Shown: positions 17,801 to 25,503 of the stretch, piece by piece
Layout: each line of letters starts with the position of its first letter
How positions within the stretch are numbered: position 1 is the first letter of the stretch
Source: JOPF133 sp052144935
GTDB lineage: Bacteria; Acidobacteriota; Terriglobia; Bryobacterales; Bryobacteraceae
DNA length: 58,881 nucleotides
Assembly: GCA_052144935.1 (NCBI GenBank)
Contig: JBKQPR010000104.1
Span: forward strand, 1 to 58,881
Reading direction: 5' to 3'
The notes under the pieces: model-generated
What the model saw: only the letters and a program-made list of their open reading frames with translations
What the model was told of the DNA's origin: nothing
Database searches by the model: none
Translations under genes and position numbers: made by a program

Positions 17801-18599
17801 GATCTTCGATCCGAACGCGCAAGCGCGGACCATTCTCCTGGCGATCGAGGACGCCACCGATCGCAAGCGGGCCGAGGAAGCGCTCAAGACGACCAATTCC
17901 GAACTGCAGCATTTCGCCTATGCCCTGACCCACGACTTGCAGGAACCCATCCGGATGGTAGTGAACTTTAACCAGCTCCTGGCGCAGGAGTGCGCGGGAA
18001 AGCTGGGCGGAGAAGCGGACCAGTTCATCGCCTATTCCGTGGAGGGCGCGCTGAGAATCGAGGCCCTGCTGAAGAGCCTGCTGGCGTATTGGGAGGTTAC
18101 TGAGCGTGGAACGGACGGCTTCGCCGCGATCGATAGCGGAGCCGTTCTCGCTAAAGTGCTGTTGAACCTCCAGGCGGCCATGGCGGAGAGCGGCACCATC
18201 GTAACCTCCGACCCGTTGCCGACGGTGGTAGCCGAGGAAGTCATGCTGACACAGCTCTTCCAGAACCTGATTGCCAATTCGATCAAGTTCAGAGGCGCGG
18301 AAATGCCGAGAATCCATGTCTCGGCGGAGAAAAATGCGGAAGGATGGCTGTTTTCGGTGCGGGACAACGGAATGGGCATCGATCCGCACGACGTCGACCG
18401 CGTGTTCGGCATGTTCAAACGCTTGCATGGGAAAGAGATCCCCGGTACGGGCATCGGCCTGGCGCTTTGCAAAAGAGTTGTCGAGCGCAAGGGCGGGCGA
18501 ATTTGGGTGGAATCGGAAGTAGGGCACGGCGCTACGTTCAAGTTCACAGTTCCTACCCGCCGCGCGGATGGCACTCCCCCGACGCATCAACTGAGATGA
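14868..18599 (+). CDS. CheB-CheR-PAS-histidine kinase fusion
   Basis: A 1243-residue fusion. CheB methylesterase (about 62-255) has catalytic Ser71 (GIGASAGG), His98 (IQHLD) and Asp189 (SGTASDG). CheR methyltransferase (about 270-520) has the SAM motif WVPGCATGEEAYSIA and DLISCCNVLIYL. A heptad-rich coiled coil (about 695-770, NEELETAQEELESANEELN) precedes two PAS domains and a kinase with ALTHDLQEPIRM (His1022) and GTGIGLALCKRVVERKGG. GTG 14868 is used; ATG 14976 is an alternative. Such fusions are known in soil bacteria, but what they modify is unclear. No receptor (MCP) is nearby. Confidence 0.95.
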   Translation: MAKNTGSRRPTAVARSPRAPDSPSLKRRTAQARKTSMAGAGPGREAEIVRPAAGRSDPDSCLPVVVGIGASAGGLEAFTEFLSNLPADTGMAFVLIQHLDPSHESHLTELLSKASRMPVSEVKGETRTEANHVYVIPPQCNLGISAGVLQTPARPDSGRNMPIDNFLRALAADRGSKALGVVLSGTASDGTLGLQAIKAAGGITFVQDLGTAKFEGMPRSVIAAGVADFVLPPAGIARQLATIARGFYALIEPRDEIGPPEDSELARILRLVRSATGVDFSYYKHSTLSRRIKRRMVLRGFATLEDYSRDLEQNREEAKALCENCFITVTAFFREPAVFEELKNRVFPALLENRRHGDPIRIWVPGCATGEEAYSIAICLLEFLEDTKASVPFEIFATDISETAIEKARAGTYTGAALAHVSPQRLARFFTQSERGHQIAKKIRDVCVFARHNVAQDPPFSKLDLISCCNVLIYLGDVLQRKVLSILHYALKPTGFLILGPSESIGALSESFHPMGKTHHIYSMRPAENPPEPRLSEGRRATGRLDVRERIADGRAGADVLKEADRLVLAEYAPPGAIIDDHMNIVQVRGRTAPYLELSPGGPTQNLLKLAREGLIAGLAKAIRTARQTNAIAKEDGFRIESNGQVEDVTIKVTPFRGSSSTEERNFLVLFEDAGANGGRWAVPIPAVEDAGASGRRRRELVATKEYLQSIVEDNATTLEELRAANDEAQAGNEELETAQEELESANEELNTLNEELKISNVEFSKVNRDLTNLLESISIPLVIVGRDLRIRRFTRAMEPMLNLIASDVGRSITDLQPQMELPDLRRLLLDAMEGGDRKPRDIRDSHGRWYSLRILPSVGPDGKTDGAVLMLIDIDAAKRGLDFAEAIVETVREPLVILNHNFQVLKANKTFYETFQSSREQTEGRLIYDLGNGQWNIPTLRELLENILPAHSTFRDFEVTHEFEHVGKKVMLLNASEIFDPNAQARTILLAIEDATDRKRAEEALKTTNSELQHFAYALTHDLQEPIRMVVNFNQLLAQECAGKLGGEADQFIAYSVEGALRIEALLKSLLAYWEVTERGTDGFAAIDSGAVLAKVLLNLQAAMAESGTIVTSDPLPTVVAEEVMLTQLFQNLIANSIKFRGAEMPRIHVSAEKNAEGWLFSVRDNGMGIDPHDVDRVFGMFKRLHGKEIPGTGIGLALCKRVVERKGGRIWVESEVGHGATFKFTVPTRRADGTPPTHQLR

Positions 18600-19375
18600 G
18601 CAAGTCCGTCCAAATGCGCAAGGAAGACGAACTCCAGCGCTTGCGCAACGCGGTGGACGAGGAAAAGCGGCAATGCCTCGAAGTGCAGAAGCAGTTGGAC
18701 CGGGCGAACGCCGAATTTGAAGAATTCGTCTCGATGGCGGCTCACAATCTGCGCGAGTCTCTCCGGGACGTGGCCGCATTCAGCCAACTTATTGCCGAGA
18801 CCTACGCCTGCCGCCTGGATTCCGAAGCCGGCGGATTCCTCGATCGCATCCAGGAGGGAGCGGCCAGGATGCAGTCGCTGCTCGCCGACGTGGTGGACTA
18901 CTGGTCCACGAGTACGGGCGACCGGCAATCCTCGCCGACGGACATGGAAGCGGTTCTTCGCCAGGCGCTCCTCGGGATGGACAAGCAGATCGCGGAACGG
19001 AGCGCGATCGTTACCCATGACCCTTTGCCGATGGTGTACGGAGACTTCGGGACTCTGGCCAAGATCCTGCGCCATCTGGTTCGAAATGCCATCGCGTACT
19101 GCGACAAACCGTCTCCGTGCGTTCATATTTCACCCAGGCGAGAAGATCCCGACTGGGTGTTTTCGGTCCAAGACAATGGTCCGGGAATAGACCCCGAATT
19201 CCAGCGGCGGATCTTCGGAGTATTTAAGCGCCTGCACGGCAAAGAACACCCCGGAAACGGACTCGGACTCGCATTCTGCAAGAAGGCCATCGAGTGGCAC
19301 GGGGGGCGGATGTGGTTGGAGTCGACACCTGGGGCGGGATCGACGTTCTATTTCAGTGCGCCTCCGGCCGACTAA
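18596..19375 (+). CDS. Soluble histidine kinase paralogous to the upstream kinase domain
   Basis: A 259-residue kinase starting at ATG 18596, which overlaps the stop of the fusion gene (ATGA). After a coiled-coil leader comes MAAHNLRESLRDVAAFSQLI with His50, then NAIAYCDKPS, VQDNGPGID and GNGLGLAFCKKAIEWHGG. The sequence from FKRLHGKE to the end closely parallels the C-terminus of the preceding fusion, so the two are tandem duplicates. The residue after the phosphorylated His is Asn, where most HisKA domains have Asp or Glu; that acidic residue normally helps catalysis, so activity may be altered. It has no sensor domain. Confidence 0.92.
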   Translation: MSKSVQMRKEDELQRLRNAVDEEKRQCLEVQKQLDRANAEFEEFVSMAAHNLRESLRDVAAFSQLIAETYACRLDSEAGGFLDRIQEGAARMQSLLADVVDYWSTSTGDRQSSPTDMEAVLRQALLGMDKQIAERSAIVTHDPLPMVYGDFGTLAKILRHLVRNAIAYCDKPSPCVHISPRREDPDWVFSVQDNGPGIDPEFQRRIFGVFKRLHGKEHPGNGLGLAFCKKAIEWHGGRMWLESTPGAGSTFYFSAPPAD

Positions 19376-19667
19376 CATTATCCGGTTGTCGCCGACACTG
19401 GATGCCCTCCGCGTCGCCTGCGCGTAAGAGACAGTGCACCTGAGTGCAGGTCTTGCCGGTACAGGCGCAGCCGCCTGGTGGCATGTCAGGTACTTGCATA
19501 CGGCCACGCACGTGCATTGCTATAGCCCGGAGCGTGGCAACAGTATGATCCAACTGGGAAAGATATATCGCACTTTACTTGCGCCGGTGCTTTGTTCCTC
19601 ATGGGCAATGAGCGCTTACGGCCGGTCCTCTTCGCTACGCCTATCGACGGGCGAAACGGGAGACGCG

Positions 19668-19925
19668 ATGTCCTTCCTGGCTTGGGTGGTTCTCGGCCTA
19701 GTTTCAGGATACATCGCCAGCAAGCTGGTAAATAGGAGAGGCGAGGGCATTCTGCTCGATATCCTGCTCGGAGTCGTCGGCGCTTTTGCCGGTGGCTGGC
19801 TGTTCCACGTATTTGGAGCCCCTGGCGTAAGCGGACTCAACATCTATAGTTTCTTCGTGGCGGTTATCGGCTCCGTGGTTTTGCTGGTTCTGTATCACGC
19901 TTTCAGACGGAGAAGAGCCTGGTAA
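19668..19925 (+). CDS. GlsB/YeaQ/YmgE-family stress membrane protein
   Basis: An 85-residue protein with three hydrophobic helices: FLAWVVLGLVSGYIASKLV, ILLDILLGVVGAFAGGWLF and FFVAVIGSVVLLVLYHAF, ending in FRRRRAW. The GLVSGYIA and LGVVGAFAGG patterns define the GlsB/YeaQ/YmgE (transglycosylase-associated) family, induced by envelope or general stress in other bacteria. ATG 19668 gives the usual family length. The 290 bases upstream hold no gene; they include the short inverted repeat ACCTGAGTGCAGGT at about 19438. Confidence 0.9.
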   Translation: MSFLAWVVLGLVSGYIASKLVNRRGEGILLDILLGVVGAFAGGWLFHVFGAPGVSGLNIYSFFVAVIGSVVLLVLYHAFRRRRAW

Positions 19926-19980
19926 GGCGCCAGCCGCGAGATTGGTTTGTCGTTCGGTACTAAGTAAAGGAGAAAGTGTT

Positions 19981-20274
19981 ATGGTAGTTAAACGTTTGAT
20001 CGGATTGATCTTTGCGGGCGGGCTGGCCTTCAGCGCCGCGGCGGCCGATGTTGTGGTTCGTATCGCGCCACCACACGTTGTAGTCGAGAGGCGGGGTCCT
20101 CGACCGAGTCGCAACCATGTGTGGATTTCGGGATATCACAATTGGGATGGCCAGCGTTACGTGTGGACTTCAGGAAGGTGGGAACTGCCTCCGCAGGGGC
20201 ATTCCCGGTGGGTCGCCCATCGTTGGGTTCACAGGAACGGCGGCTATGTGCTGGTCGAGGGGCACTGGAGCTAG
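19981..20274 (+). CDS. Secreted WxxGxW-repeat protein
   Basis: A 97-residue protein from ATG 19981, preceded by AAAGGAGAAAG. A signal peptide (LIGLIFAGGLAFSAAAA) precedes a Trp/Arg-rich mature part with the repeats VWISGYHNWDG, YVWTSGRWELPP and VLVEGHWS, matching the YXWGXW (WxxGxW) repeat family of periplasmic or surface proteins. Function is unknown. It follows the GlsB-type gene by 55 bases and probably belongs to the same stress group. Confidence 0.85.
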   Translation: MVVKRLIGLIFAGGLAFSAAAADVVVRIAPPHVVVERRGPRPSRNHVWISGYHNWDGQRYVWTSGRWELPPQGHSRWVAHRWVHRNGGYVLVEGHWS

Positions 20275-20691
20275 TGTAAATCGTTGGCATAAGTCAAGGC
20301 AGCCCGTGTGGCGCGGCCTTTCAGGCTGCGGACCCATTGCAAGCGGGCCCAAGACCGGTACTGAGTACCCGTTTTCACCAAGTAAGTTGTTGATTCTTGG
20401 TTGAAGAACCGGTACTCAGTACCGGTTTGTCCGCCGGTGCTTCGTCCCGGTGGGACGATGGTCTGGCCCCACGGGCGGTCCCCGAATGGCCAATCTCTGG
20501 GCCCGGCTTGCGGGCAGGATTGCCTGCCACACATCCCCAGTCTTGTAGCACGAACTTACCCGGGCGCCACCAGCAAACTTTAGCGGTCCGAGGGCCGGTA
20601 GACGGGGCTAGCGGCATGCTGCTTTCGAGTCGGCCGGGTTGTGCGGTGGCCGATAGTTCACCAAAGAAACCAAAAGAATAAGGAGATCGTT
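20275..20691. other. Intergenic stretch with inverted ACCGGTACT palindromes
   Basis: About 415 bases without a supportable gene. A 21-base palindrome with 9-base arms and a 3-base centre lies at 20407-20427 (AACCGGTAC / GTACCGGTT). A slightly degraded inverse copy lies at 20354-20369. The right end carries the ribosome site AAGGAGATCG for the next small gene. Confidence 0.55.
20354..20427. repeat. Two inverted copies of a 19-21 base palindrome
   Basis: ACCGGTACTGAGTACC at 20354-20369 and AACCGGTACTCAGTACCGG within 20407-20427 are reverse complements across their core. The second copy is a perfect 9+3+9 hairpin. They could be a dimeric operator, a transcription-stopping hairpin without a U tract, or a small REP-like element. 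Confidence 0.6.
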
Positions 20692-20772
20692 ATGTCGCTT
20701 CTGTTAATCGTCCTGGTTGTTGTGCTGCTGTTTGGCGGCGGCGGTTATTACGGCCGTGGCCGATGGTATTAA
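20692..20772 (+). CDS. 26-residue DUF3309-like membrane peptide
   Basis: ATG 20692 follows AATAAGGAGATCGTT, a very good ribosome site. The product begins MSLLLIVLVVVLLFGGGGYY and ends GRGRWY. The hydrophobic helix followed by Gly-rich and aromatic residues resembles DUF3309-type small proteins, of which a longer example is encoded at 25300-25455. Its last 10 bases overlap the class A PBP gene in another frame, suggesting coupled translation. Function unknown. Confidence 0.65.
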   Translation: MSLLLIVLVVVLLFGGGGYYGRGRWY

Positions 20773-23150
20773 ATCGCGCGCTGAGTTTTTGCCGAAACGT
20801 TGCCGAGCGTTCCCGGCGCGGGCTATCTGGCCTGGCGACGCTTGGCAGGTTCCAGTTTGAACGCCTGCGCGTGGGCGCCCTGGCGGCGGCCCGGAAAATC
20901 CGAGCCAGCCGCCTGGGCAGACTGCCGTGGCGTCGTAGCGCCTTTTGCGTTCTAGTTGGCACGGCCATCATCGCGGCCACACTGACTGTAGTGGGAGTCT
21001 ATTATATCTACTTCGATCGAGCCAACCTGCCCAACCTGGAGGCATTCAGCCGGTTCGAGCTTCCCACAGTCGGCCACGTCTACGATCGCGACGACCGGGC
21101 ACTGGCTGAGATGGCCGCGGAATACCGCCAGATCACCACCTACGCGGAAATCCCGCCCATCGTTCGCGACGCGATTCTCGCCGCGGAGGACAAGAACTTC
21201 TTCTCCCATAACGGAGTCGACTACTCCGGATTCGCACGCGTCGTGTGCAAACTCAGGATCCGGGATCTGATAGCGCGCCTGACGAAGATGGGGCGGCGGG
21301 ACTCGGTGGATATCGCCGCGATCTTCCCGCAGGGCGGATCGACCATTACCCAGCAACTCGTGCGCGGTTATTTTCTCAAAACTATGACCGCTCAAGAGAA
21401 CAGCGATCAGCTCCGGCATGGCCAGGGCTTGGCTCGCGCGCTCGCGCGCTTGATCGGCGCGCGAACCGTCAACATGATGTTTCGGAAGCTGGAGGAGATC
21501 CGGCTATCGTTTTGGATTGAAGGAGAAATGCGGGCGCGCTTCGGTTCGAAGCGCCGCGCTAAGGAAGAACTGCTGGCCCGATACGTCAGCTTGGTTTACA
21601 TGGGAAACGGCCAGTACGGGGTTGCGAGAGGCGCGGAATACTATTTTGGCCGGCCTCTCGCCACGTTCACCGCGGATGATGCGGACAAGGCCGCGCTGCT
21701 GGCAGGCACTATAAAGTCGGCTCGTTACTACGCGCCCAACGCGAGCCAGACCCGGAGAGTGCTCGATCGCAGGAATCAAATCCTGGCGCTCATGATGGCG
21801 CATGGTTTCATTTCTCCGGACCGGGCCCGGCGAGCCATCGAGCGCCCGATTGTGACAGTCGCCGAGCACAAGGACAAGGACAAGCTGGTCGGGGCGTCCG
21901 CGGTGGTTGACAATGTCCTTGACGAACTCAAAAGCCGCTATACCGATCTCGGCGAGAAGGACCTGTTTCAGGGACATATCCAGGTCTACTCGACGGTGGA
22001 CTCCCGGGTGCAGGAGATTTCGAACCAGGCGTTGGAGCACGGGCTGATGGCGTATGAGAAGCGGCACCCCCGCGCCGGCGGCCTGACGCAGGGTTCGGTG
22101 GTGGTACTGAGAAACCGCGATGCCAGTGTCCTCGCCGAGACGGGCGGCCGCCAGTCTTACAAAGACCGCGCCAGCGCCTTTAGCGACTTCAACCGGGTGA
22201 CGAAGTCGCTCCGGCAACCTGGGTCGACCATGAAACCCATTGTCTATCTGGCGGCCTTTCAGAACGGCAAGTTCGATCTCGAAACCCCGGTGCCCGATGA
22301 ACCCATCAGCGTTCCCAATGGCGTCGGGCAGGCTGAGAAATGGATCGCCAACTACGATGGCGAATTCAAGGGCATGATCCCGCTCCGCATGGCGCTGGCG
22401 GAATCCAGGAACGCGGTGGCGATTTGGATCGCGGAGCAGATCGGCATTGGCAGGGTCCTGGAGACGGCGCGCGATCTGGGGATCCAGACGCCGTTGCAGC
22501 CCTACCCCACCACGGCCTTGGGGGCGTCCGAAGTGAACTTGCTGGAGCTTGCCAATGCGTACCGCACGATCGCATCGGGCACTCTCAGCCAGCCTCGGGT
22601 GATCCGGAAGATCGTCTTGGATTCCGGCGAGGTGATCGCCGCGAGCGGACGCGAGTCGTCTCCGGTCGACGTTGGGGGCAAGGCGCTCGCGCTCATTCAG
22701 GAAGGTCTGCGCGGCGTCGTGCGCCTCCCCGGCGGCACGGCTCATGCACTGGACTACGGCGGTTTGCCGTTCGCGGTGATGGGAAAGACAGGAACCACAA
22801 ACGGGTTCAGGGACGCACTCTTCGTGGGGTCCACTTACGGCCCCGATGGAATCACCGTGGCGGTTCGTATCGGCTTTGACGACAACCGCTCCCTGGGCGA
22901 GCAAGAGACCGGCGGCAGGGTTGCGCTCCCGGTGTTCAGAGAAATCGTGCTGAGCGCGTACGGCAACAAGCTGGTCGGCGCTGCCCCGCCGTTTCCGGCT
23001 GGGATGGAACAGAGAATCGACGTTTATCTGAAAGGCGACTCCGGGGATACAATTGGGGAGACAAGCCTTCCACCTGCGCCGATGCCCGAAGCCTTTCCAT
23101 TCTTGCTGCGGACGGAGCGCTCCGATGGATTGCGGCGATTGAACCCATGA
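20763..23150 (+). CDS. Class A penicillin-binding protein (PBP1a type)
   Basis: A 795-residue bifunctional peptidoglycan synthase. A cytoplasmic basic leader and one membrane helix (about 63-82) precede the GT51 glycosyltransferase, with Glu142 in AILAAEDKNFFSHNGVD, QGGSTITQQLVR and YVSLVYMGNGQYG. The transpeptidase has Ser488 and Lys491 in PGSTMKPIVYL, then ESRNAV and K675 in GKTGTTNGF. Two insertions in the GT51 part (about 165-190 and 208-250) make it longer than the Escherichia coli arrangement. It polymerises and cross-links wall peptidoglycan in the periplasm. The ATG at 20763 overlaps the small peptide gene. Confidence 0.95.
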   Translation: MVLNRALSFCRNVAERSRRGLSGLATLGRFQFERLRVGALAAARKIRASRLGRLPWRRSAFCVLVGTAIIAATLTVVGVYYIYFDRANLPNLEAFSRFELPTVGHVYDRDDRALAEMAAEYRQITTYAEIPPIVRDAILAAEDKNFFSHNGVDYSGFARVVCKLRIRDLIARLTKMGRRDSVDIAAIFPQGGSTITQQLVRGYFLKTMTAQENSDQLRHGQGLARALARLIGARTVNMMFRKLEEIRLSFWIEGEMRARFGSKRRAKEELLARYVSLVYMGNGQYGVARGAEYYFGRPLATFTADDADKAALLAGTIKSARYYAPNASQTRRVLDRRNQILALMMAHGFISPDRARRAIERPIVTVAEHKDKDKLVGASAVVDNVLDELKSRYTDLGEKDLFQGHIQVYSTVDSRVQEISNQALEHGLMAYEKRHPRAGGLTQGSVVVLRNRDASVLAETGGRQSYKDRASAFSDFNRVTKSLRQPGSTMKPIVYLAAFQNGKFDLETPVPDEPISVPNGVGQAEKWIANYDGEFKGMIPLRMALAESRNAVAIWIAEQIGIGRVLETARDLGIQTPLQPYPTTALGASEVNLLELANAYRTIASGTLSQPRVIRKIVLDSGEVIAASGRESSPVDVGGKALALIQEGLRGVVRLPGGTAHALDYGGLPFAVMGKTGTTNGFRDALFVGSTYGPDGITVAVRIGFDDNRSLGEQETGGRVALPVFREIVLSAYGNKLVGAAPPFPAGMEQRIDVYLKGDSGDTIGETSLPPAPMPEAFPFLLRTERSDGLRRLNP

Positions 23151-23200
23151 AGGGTTTGTATCATGCGCGGACGACCGGACCGAGGGTTGGCATGGCCCGG

Positions 23201-25087
23201 TTACGCGACCAGGGGAGCCGCCTCCGGCTTGGGTGAAGCGAGTTCCTGAATGTGCGCCACCGCCTCCGCCAGGCTGGTGGACAGGCGATCCGGCTGGGTT
23301 CGCTCGAAACGAGCCATGGCTTTTTGCGTATCGCCGTTGAAACCCCAGACGCAAACCACCACTTTGAGTTTTGGGAAGCGTTCGCGGATCTGCTTGCACA
23401 TGGCACGCGCCGGCGCGAACGCGTAAGGAGGCAACGCCGAGATGCAAACCACGTCGTTTGGACCAACTTCCATCGACGTGAGCCATTCATTGTGAGAAGG
23501 TCCAGCGACGGGAAAGGACAGAGCCGCAAACCCCTTTTGCTCCAGGATCTGACCCAGCATCGAGGCCGTGATCTCATCGGCCCGATCATGGGCCGCGAGA
23601 CAAATGATCCTGTCGTTATGATGCTCCGGGGCGTCCGGTATCGGCGCGGAGGCTTCCCCGGAAGAGTTGTCCGCCAGTTGATACTCGGACAGCTCGGCGA
23701 TCATTTCGTTGATGCTGAGAAAGAAAAACTCCTCCCTCACGGCGTCAATGGCTCCCTTGTGCCGGTCCTGTTCGGCCATGCTTAGAGCCGGGATGAGCAC
23801 CGAGTCGTACAACTCGATCAGGGGTCTTCCTTTCAGAAACTCGCTGACAATGGTGTGCGCTTCCGCTTGGTCCATCGCGAGTAACCGCTGGTAGATCTGG
23901 GCTTCGGCCGCGAGAGCTTGTTCATCTCCCAGCAAGATATGCAGAAAAGAGAGTTGGGGAACGTAGCGTCCCAGAACCACGACGCAGACCGTCAGAGGGG
24001 TAGACAGAATCAGGCCGGCGGGTCCCCACAGAACGGCCCAGAAGACGGCGGTCACCAGCAGCGCCAAAGAAGAGATTCCTACGTGGGTGCCGTAGAGCCA
24101 GGGTTCGACGACGTTGGCGACGATCAGTTCCAGGCCCGCAACCAGCAGCAACACCAGCAGTGGCCTGAGCCATCCATCAAAGACGGCCAACGAGAGCGCG
24201 ATCGGCAGCATCGCCGCCACGGGCGTCCCCACGTAAGGCACATACCGCAGGATGGCGGCGACCACTCCCCATAGCGCTGCATTGGGCACACCAATGCAGT
24301 AAAGACCAACACCAAACAGAGTTCCAAAGCTCGCATTGACCAGGAACTGCATCAGCAGGTATCGGCTGACGCGGCCTGACGCGTCGTCGAGCGCTTGCGT
24401 CATGAGGTTCAACTGACCGAGGCCGGCCAGCCGCAGAAGACGGTTCCTCAGGTCTTCTCTCTTCAGCAGCATGAAGGCGGCAAAAATGACGACAATTCCC
24501 GCCCGTCCCAGAGGCGCAAGAACGGGCGTGCCCAGGTCGCGAAGCTCCGTCCATCCGCTGGTTGGGGCTTGGACCACTCGAACGGGAATCGGTGAAACGG
24601 GCGCAGGCGGTGCATTCGGCTGCTTCCGATTCTGACCCTGCGGAGGCGCGCCCGGGGACGGGGCGCTCGGGCTGGTGAGTTCCCGCACGATCTCCTGCAC
24701 GCTTTCGGCGGCATGGCCTAGCTGCCCCGTTACCGGGAGGTGAAACCCCTCGATCTTGGCGTGGATGTTCTGGCGGTAGAGAGGGAGCTGATTGGCCACG
24801 TCAACCAATTGATTCGCGATGATCCAGCCGATGCCGCCAGCCACCGCGACCGAAATCAGGATGGTAGTGAGAACGGACAGTGCCCGCCCAATACGCAGCC
24901 TCTGGAGGAACACCACTACCGGAGTCAATACAAACGTAAGCGTGAGAGCAAACGCGAAGGGGATTAGAATTTCACGCGTAAAGTACAGAGCCGCGATCGT
25001 TCCGAACAGGACAATGGCGCCCGCGTCACCCCGGAGCCTGGAGGGTGCAGCGGGCCCTGCTGGAGGCAGGTCTTGTTTCATAGGCAC
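23201..25087 (-). CDS. AI-2E-family permease with cobalamin-fold-like C-terminal domain
   Basis: A 628-residue protein. Residues 20-390 form an AI-2E-family permease (PF01594 type) with about eight helices; a Pro-rich periplasmic loop lies near 138-166, and AILRYVPYVGTPVAAM is the conserved core. Residues 400-490 look like the helical cap, and 500-615 like the Rossmann part, of a B12-binding module (RIICLAAHDRADEITASML, NDVVCISALPPYAF, KLKVVVCVWGF). The cobalamin ligand motif DxHxxG is absent, so cofactor binding is doubtful. GTG 25087 has the better-spaced ribosome site; ATG 25081 is an alternative. Substrate unknown. Confidence 0.88.
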   Translation of the reverse strand: MPMKQDLPPAGPAAPSRLRGDAGAIVLFGTIAALYFTREILIPFAFALTLTFVLTPVVVFLQRLRIGRALSVLTTILISVAVAGGIGWIIANQLVDVANQLPLYRQNIHAKIEGFHLPVTGQLGHAAESVQEIVRELTSPSAPSPGAPPQGQNRKQPNAPPAPVSPIPVRVVQAPTSGWTELRDLGTPVLAPLGRAGIVVIFAAFMLLKREDLRNRLLRLAGLGQLNLMTQALDDASGRVSRYLLMQFLVNASFGTLFGVGLYCIGVPNAALWGVVAAILRYVPYVGTPVAAMLPIALSLAVFDGWLRPLLVLLLVAGLELIVANVVEPWLYGTHVGISSLALLVTAVFWAVLWGPAGLILSTPLTVCVVVLGRYVPQLSFLHILLGDEQALAAEAQIYQRLLAMDQAEAHTIVSEFLKGRPLIELYDSVLIPALSMAEQDRHKGAIDAVREEFFFLSINEMIAELSEYQLADNSSGEASAPIPDAPEHHNDRIICLAAHDRADEITASMLGQILEQKGFAALSFPVAGPSHNEWLTSMEVGPNDVVCISALPPYAFAPARAMCKQIRERFPKLKVVVCVWGFNGDTQKAMARFERTQPDRLSTSLAEAVAHIQELASPKPEAAPLVA

Positions 25088-25099
25088 GCCAGTCCCGCC

Positions 25100-25273
25100 T
25101 TATTGCGACAGATCTTTTCCACGCGTCGCCTGGACGCCCTTCAGAATCGCAAGGCCCAAGAGTACGATGGCGCCCACTGCGATCCAATGCGCTGCCATAT
25201 GCAGTAGAACGGCTCCATAGATCAGCCCGCCGATTAAGATCAAGAAGCCGACAATATAAATCCCGAATGACAT
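25100..25273 (-). CDS. Small two-helix membrane protein
   Basis: A 57-residue protein from ATG 25273, after AAAAAGGAACGGCC. Helix one is FGIYIVGFLILIGGLIYGAV, helix two HWIAVGAIVLLGLAILKG, and the tail QATRGKDLSQ is polar. I do not recognise a named family with certainty; similar short proteins accompany CsbD and BON genes in soil bacteria. It lies 12 bases upstream of the AI-2E-type permease and is probably co-transcribed with it. Confidence 0.8.
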   Translation of the reverse strand: MSFGIYIVGFLILIGGLIYGAVLLHMAAHWIAVGAIVLLGLAILKGVQATRGKDLSQ

Positions 25274-25299
25274 GGCCGTTCCTTTTTCACGCCTGCGCC

Positions 25300-25455
25300 T
25301 TAGTGGATAAAGCCGAGCATGTAAATTACGAGCAGGACAAGCAATATGGTCCCCAGCCCCACTCCCGCGCCCCCGCCGTAACCCCAACGGCTATGGCCGT
25401 AGTATCCACCACCGGCGCCCAAAAGCAAGAAGAAAACCAGAATCAATATCAGCAT
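25300..25455 (-). CDS. DUF3309-like small membrane protein
   Basis: A 51-residue protein from ATG 25455, preceded by AAAAGGAGATCGACG. It reads MLILILVFFLLLGAGGGYYG, then a Gly-rich turn (SRWGYGGGAGVGLG) and a second helix (TILLVLLVIYMLGF). This helix / Gly-aromatic / helix pattern matches DUF3309. It resembles the 26-residue peptide at 20692, including a similar ribosome site (AAGGAGATCG), so the two may be paralogues. Function unknown. Confidence 0.8.
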   Translation of the reverse strand: MLILILVFFLLLGAGGGYYGHSRWGYGGGAGVGLGTILLVLLVIYMLGFIH

Positions 25456-25503
25456 CGTCGATCTCCTTTTTTTAGTCTGAACATTTCATTGTGCCCGGCC
25501 AAT

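Noticed and set aside
19470..19520. Sigma-54 promoter before the GlsB-type gene (TGGCAT ... TTGCAT)
   Set aside because: Distance between the GG and GC elements is 14 bases, not the required 10.
21504..23486. 660-codon open frame antisense to the PBP gene
   Set aside because: The plus strand encodes a complete class A PBP with all motifs; the antisense product has no domain and arises from GC-rich codon use.
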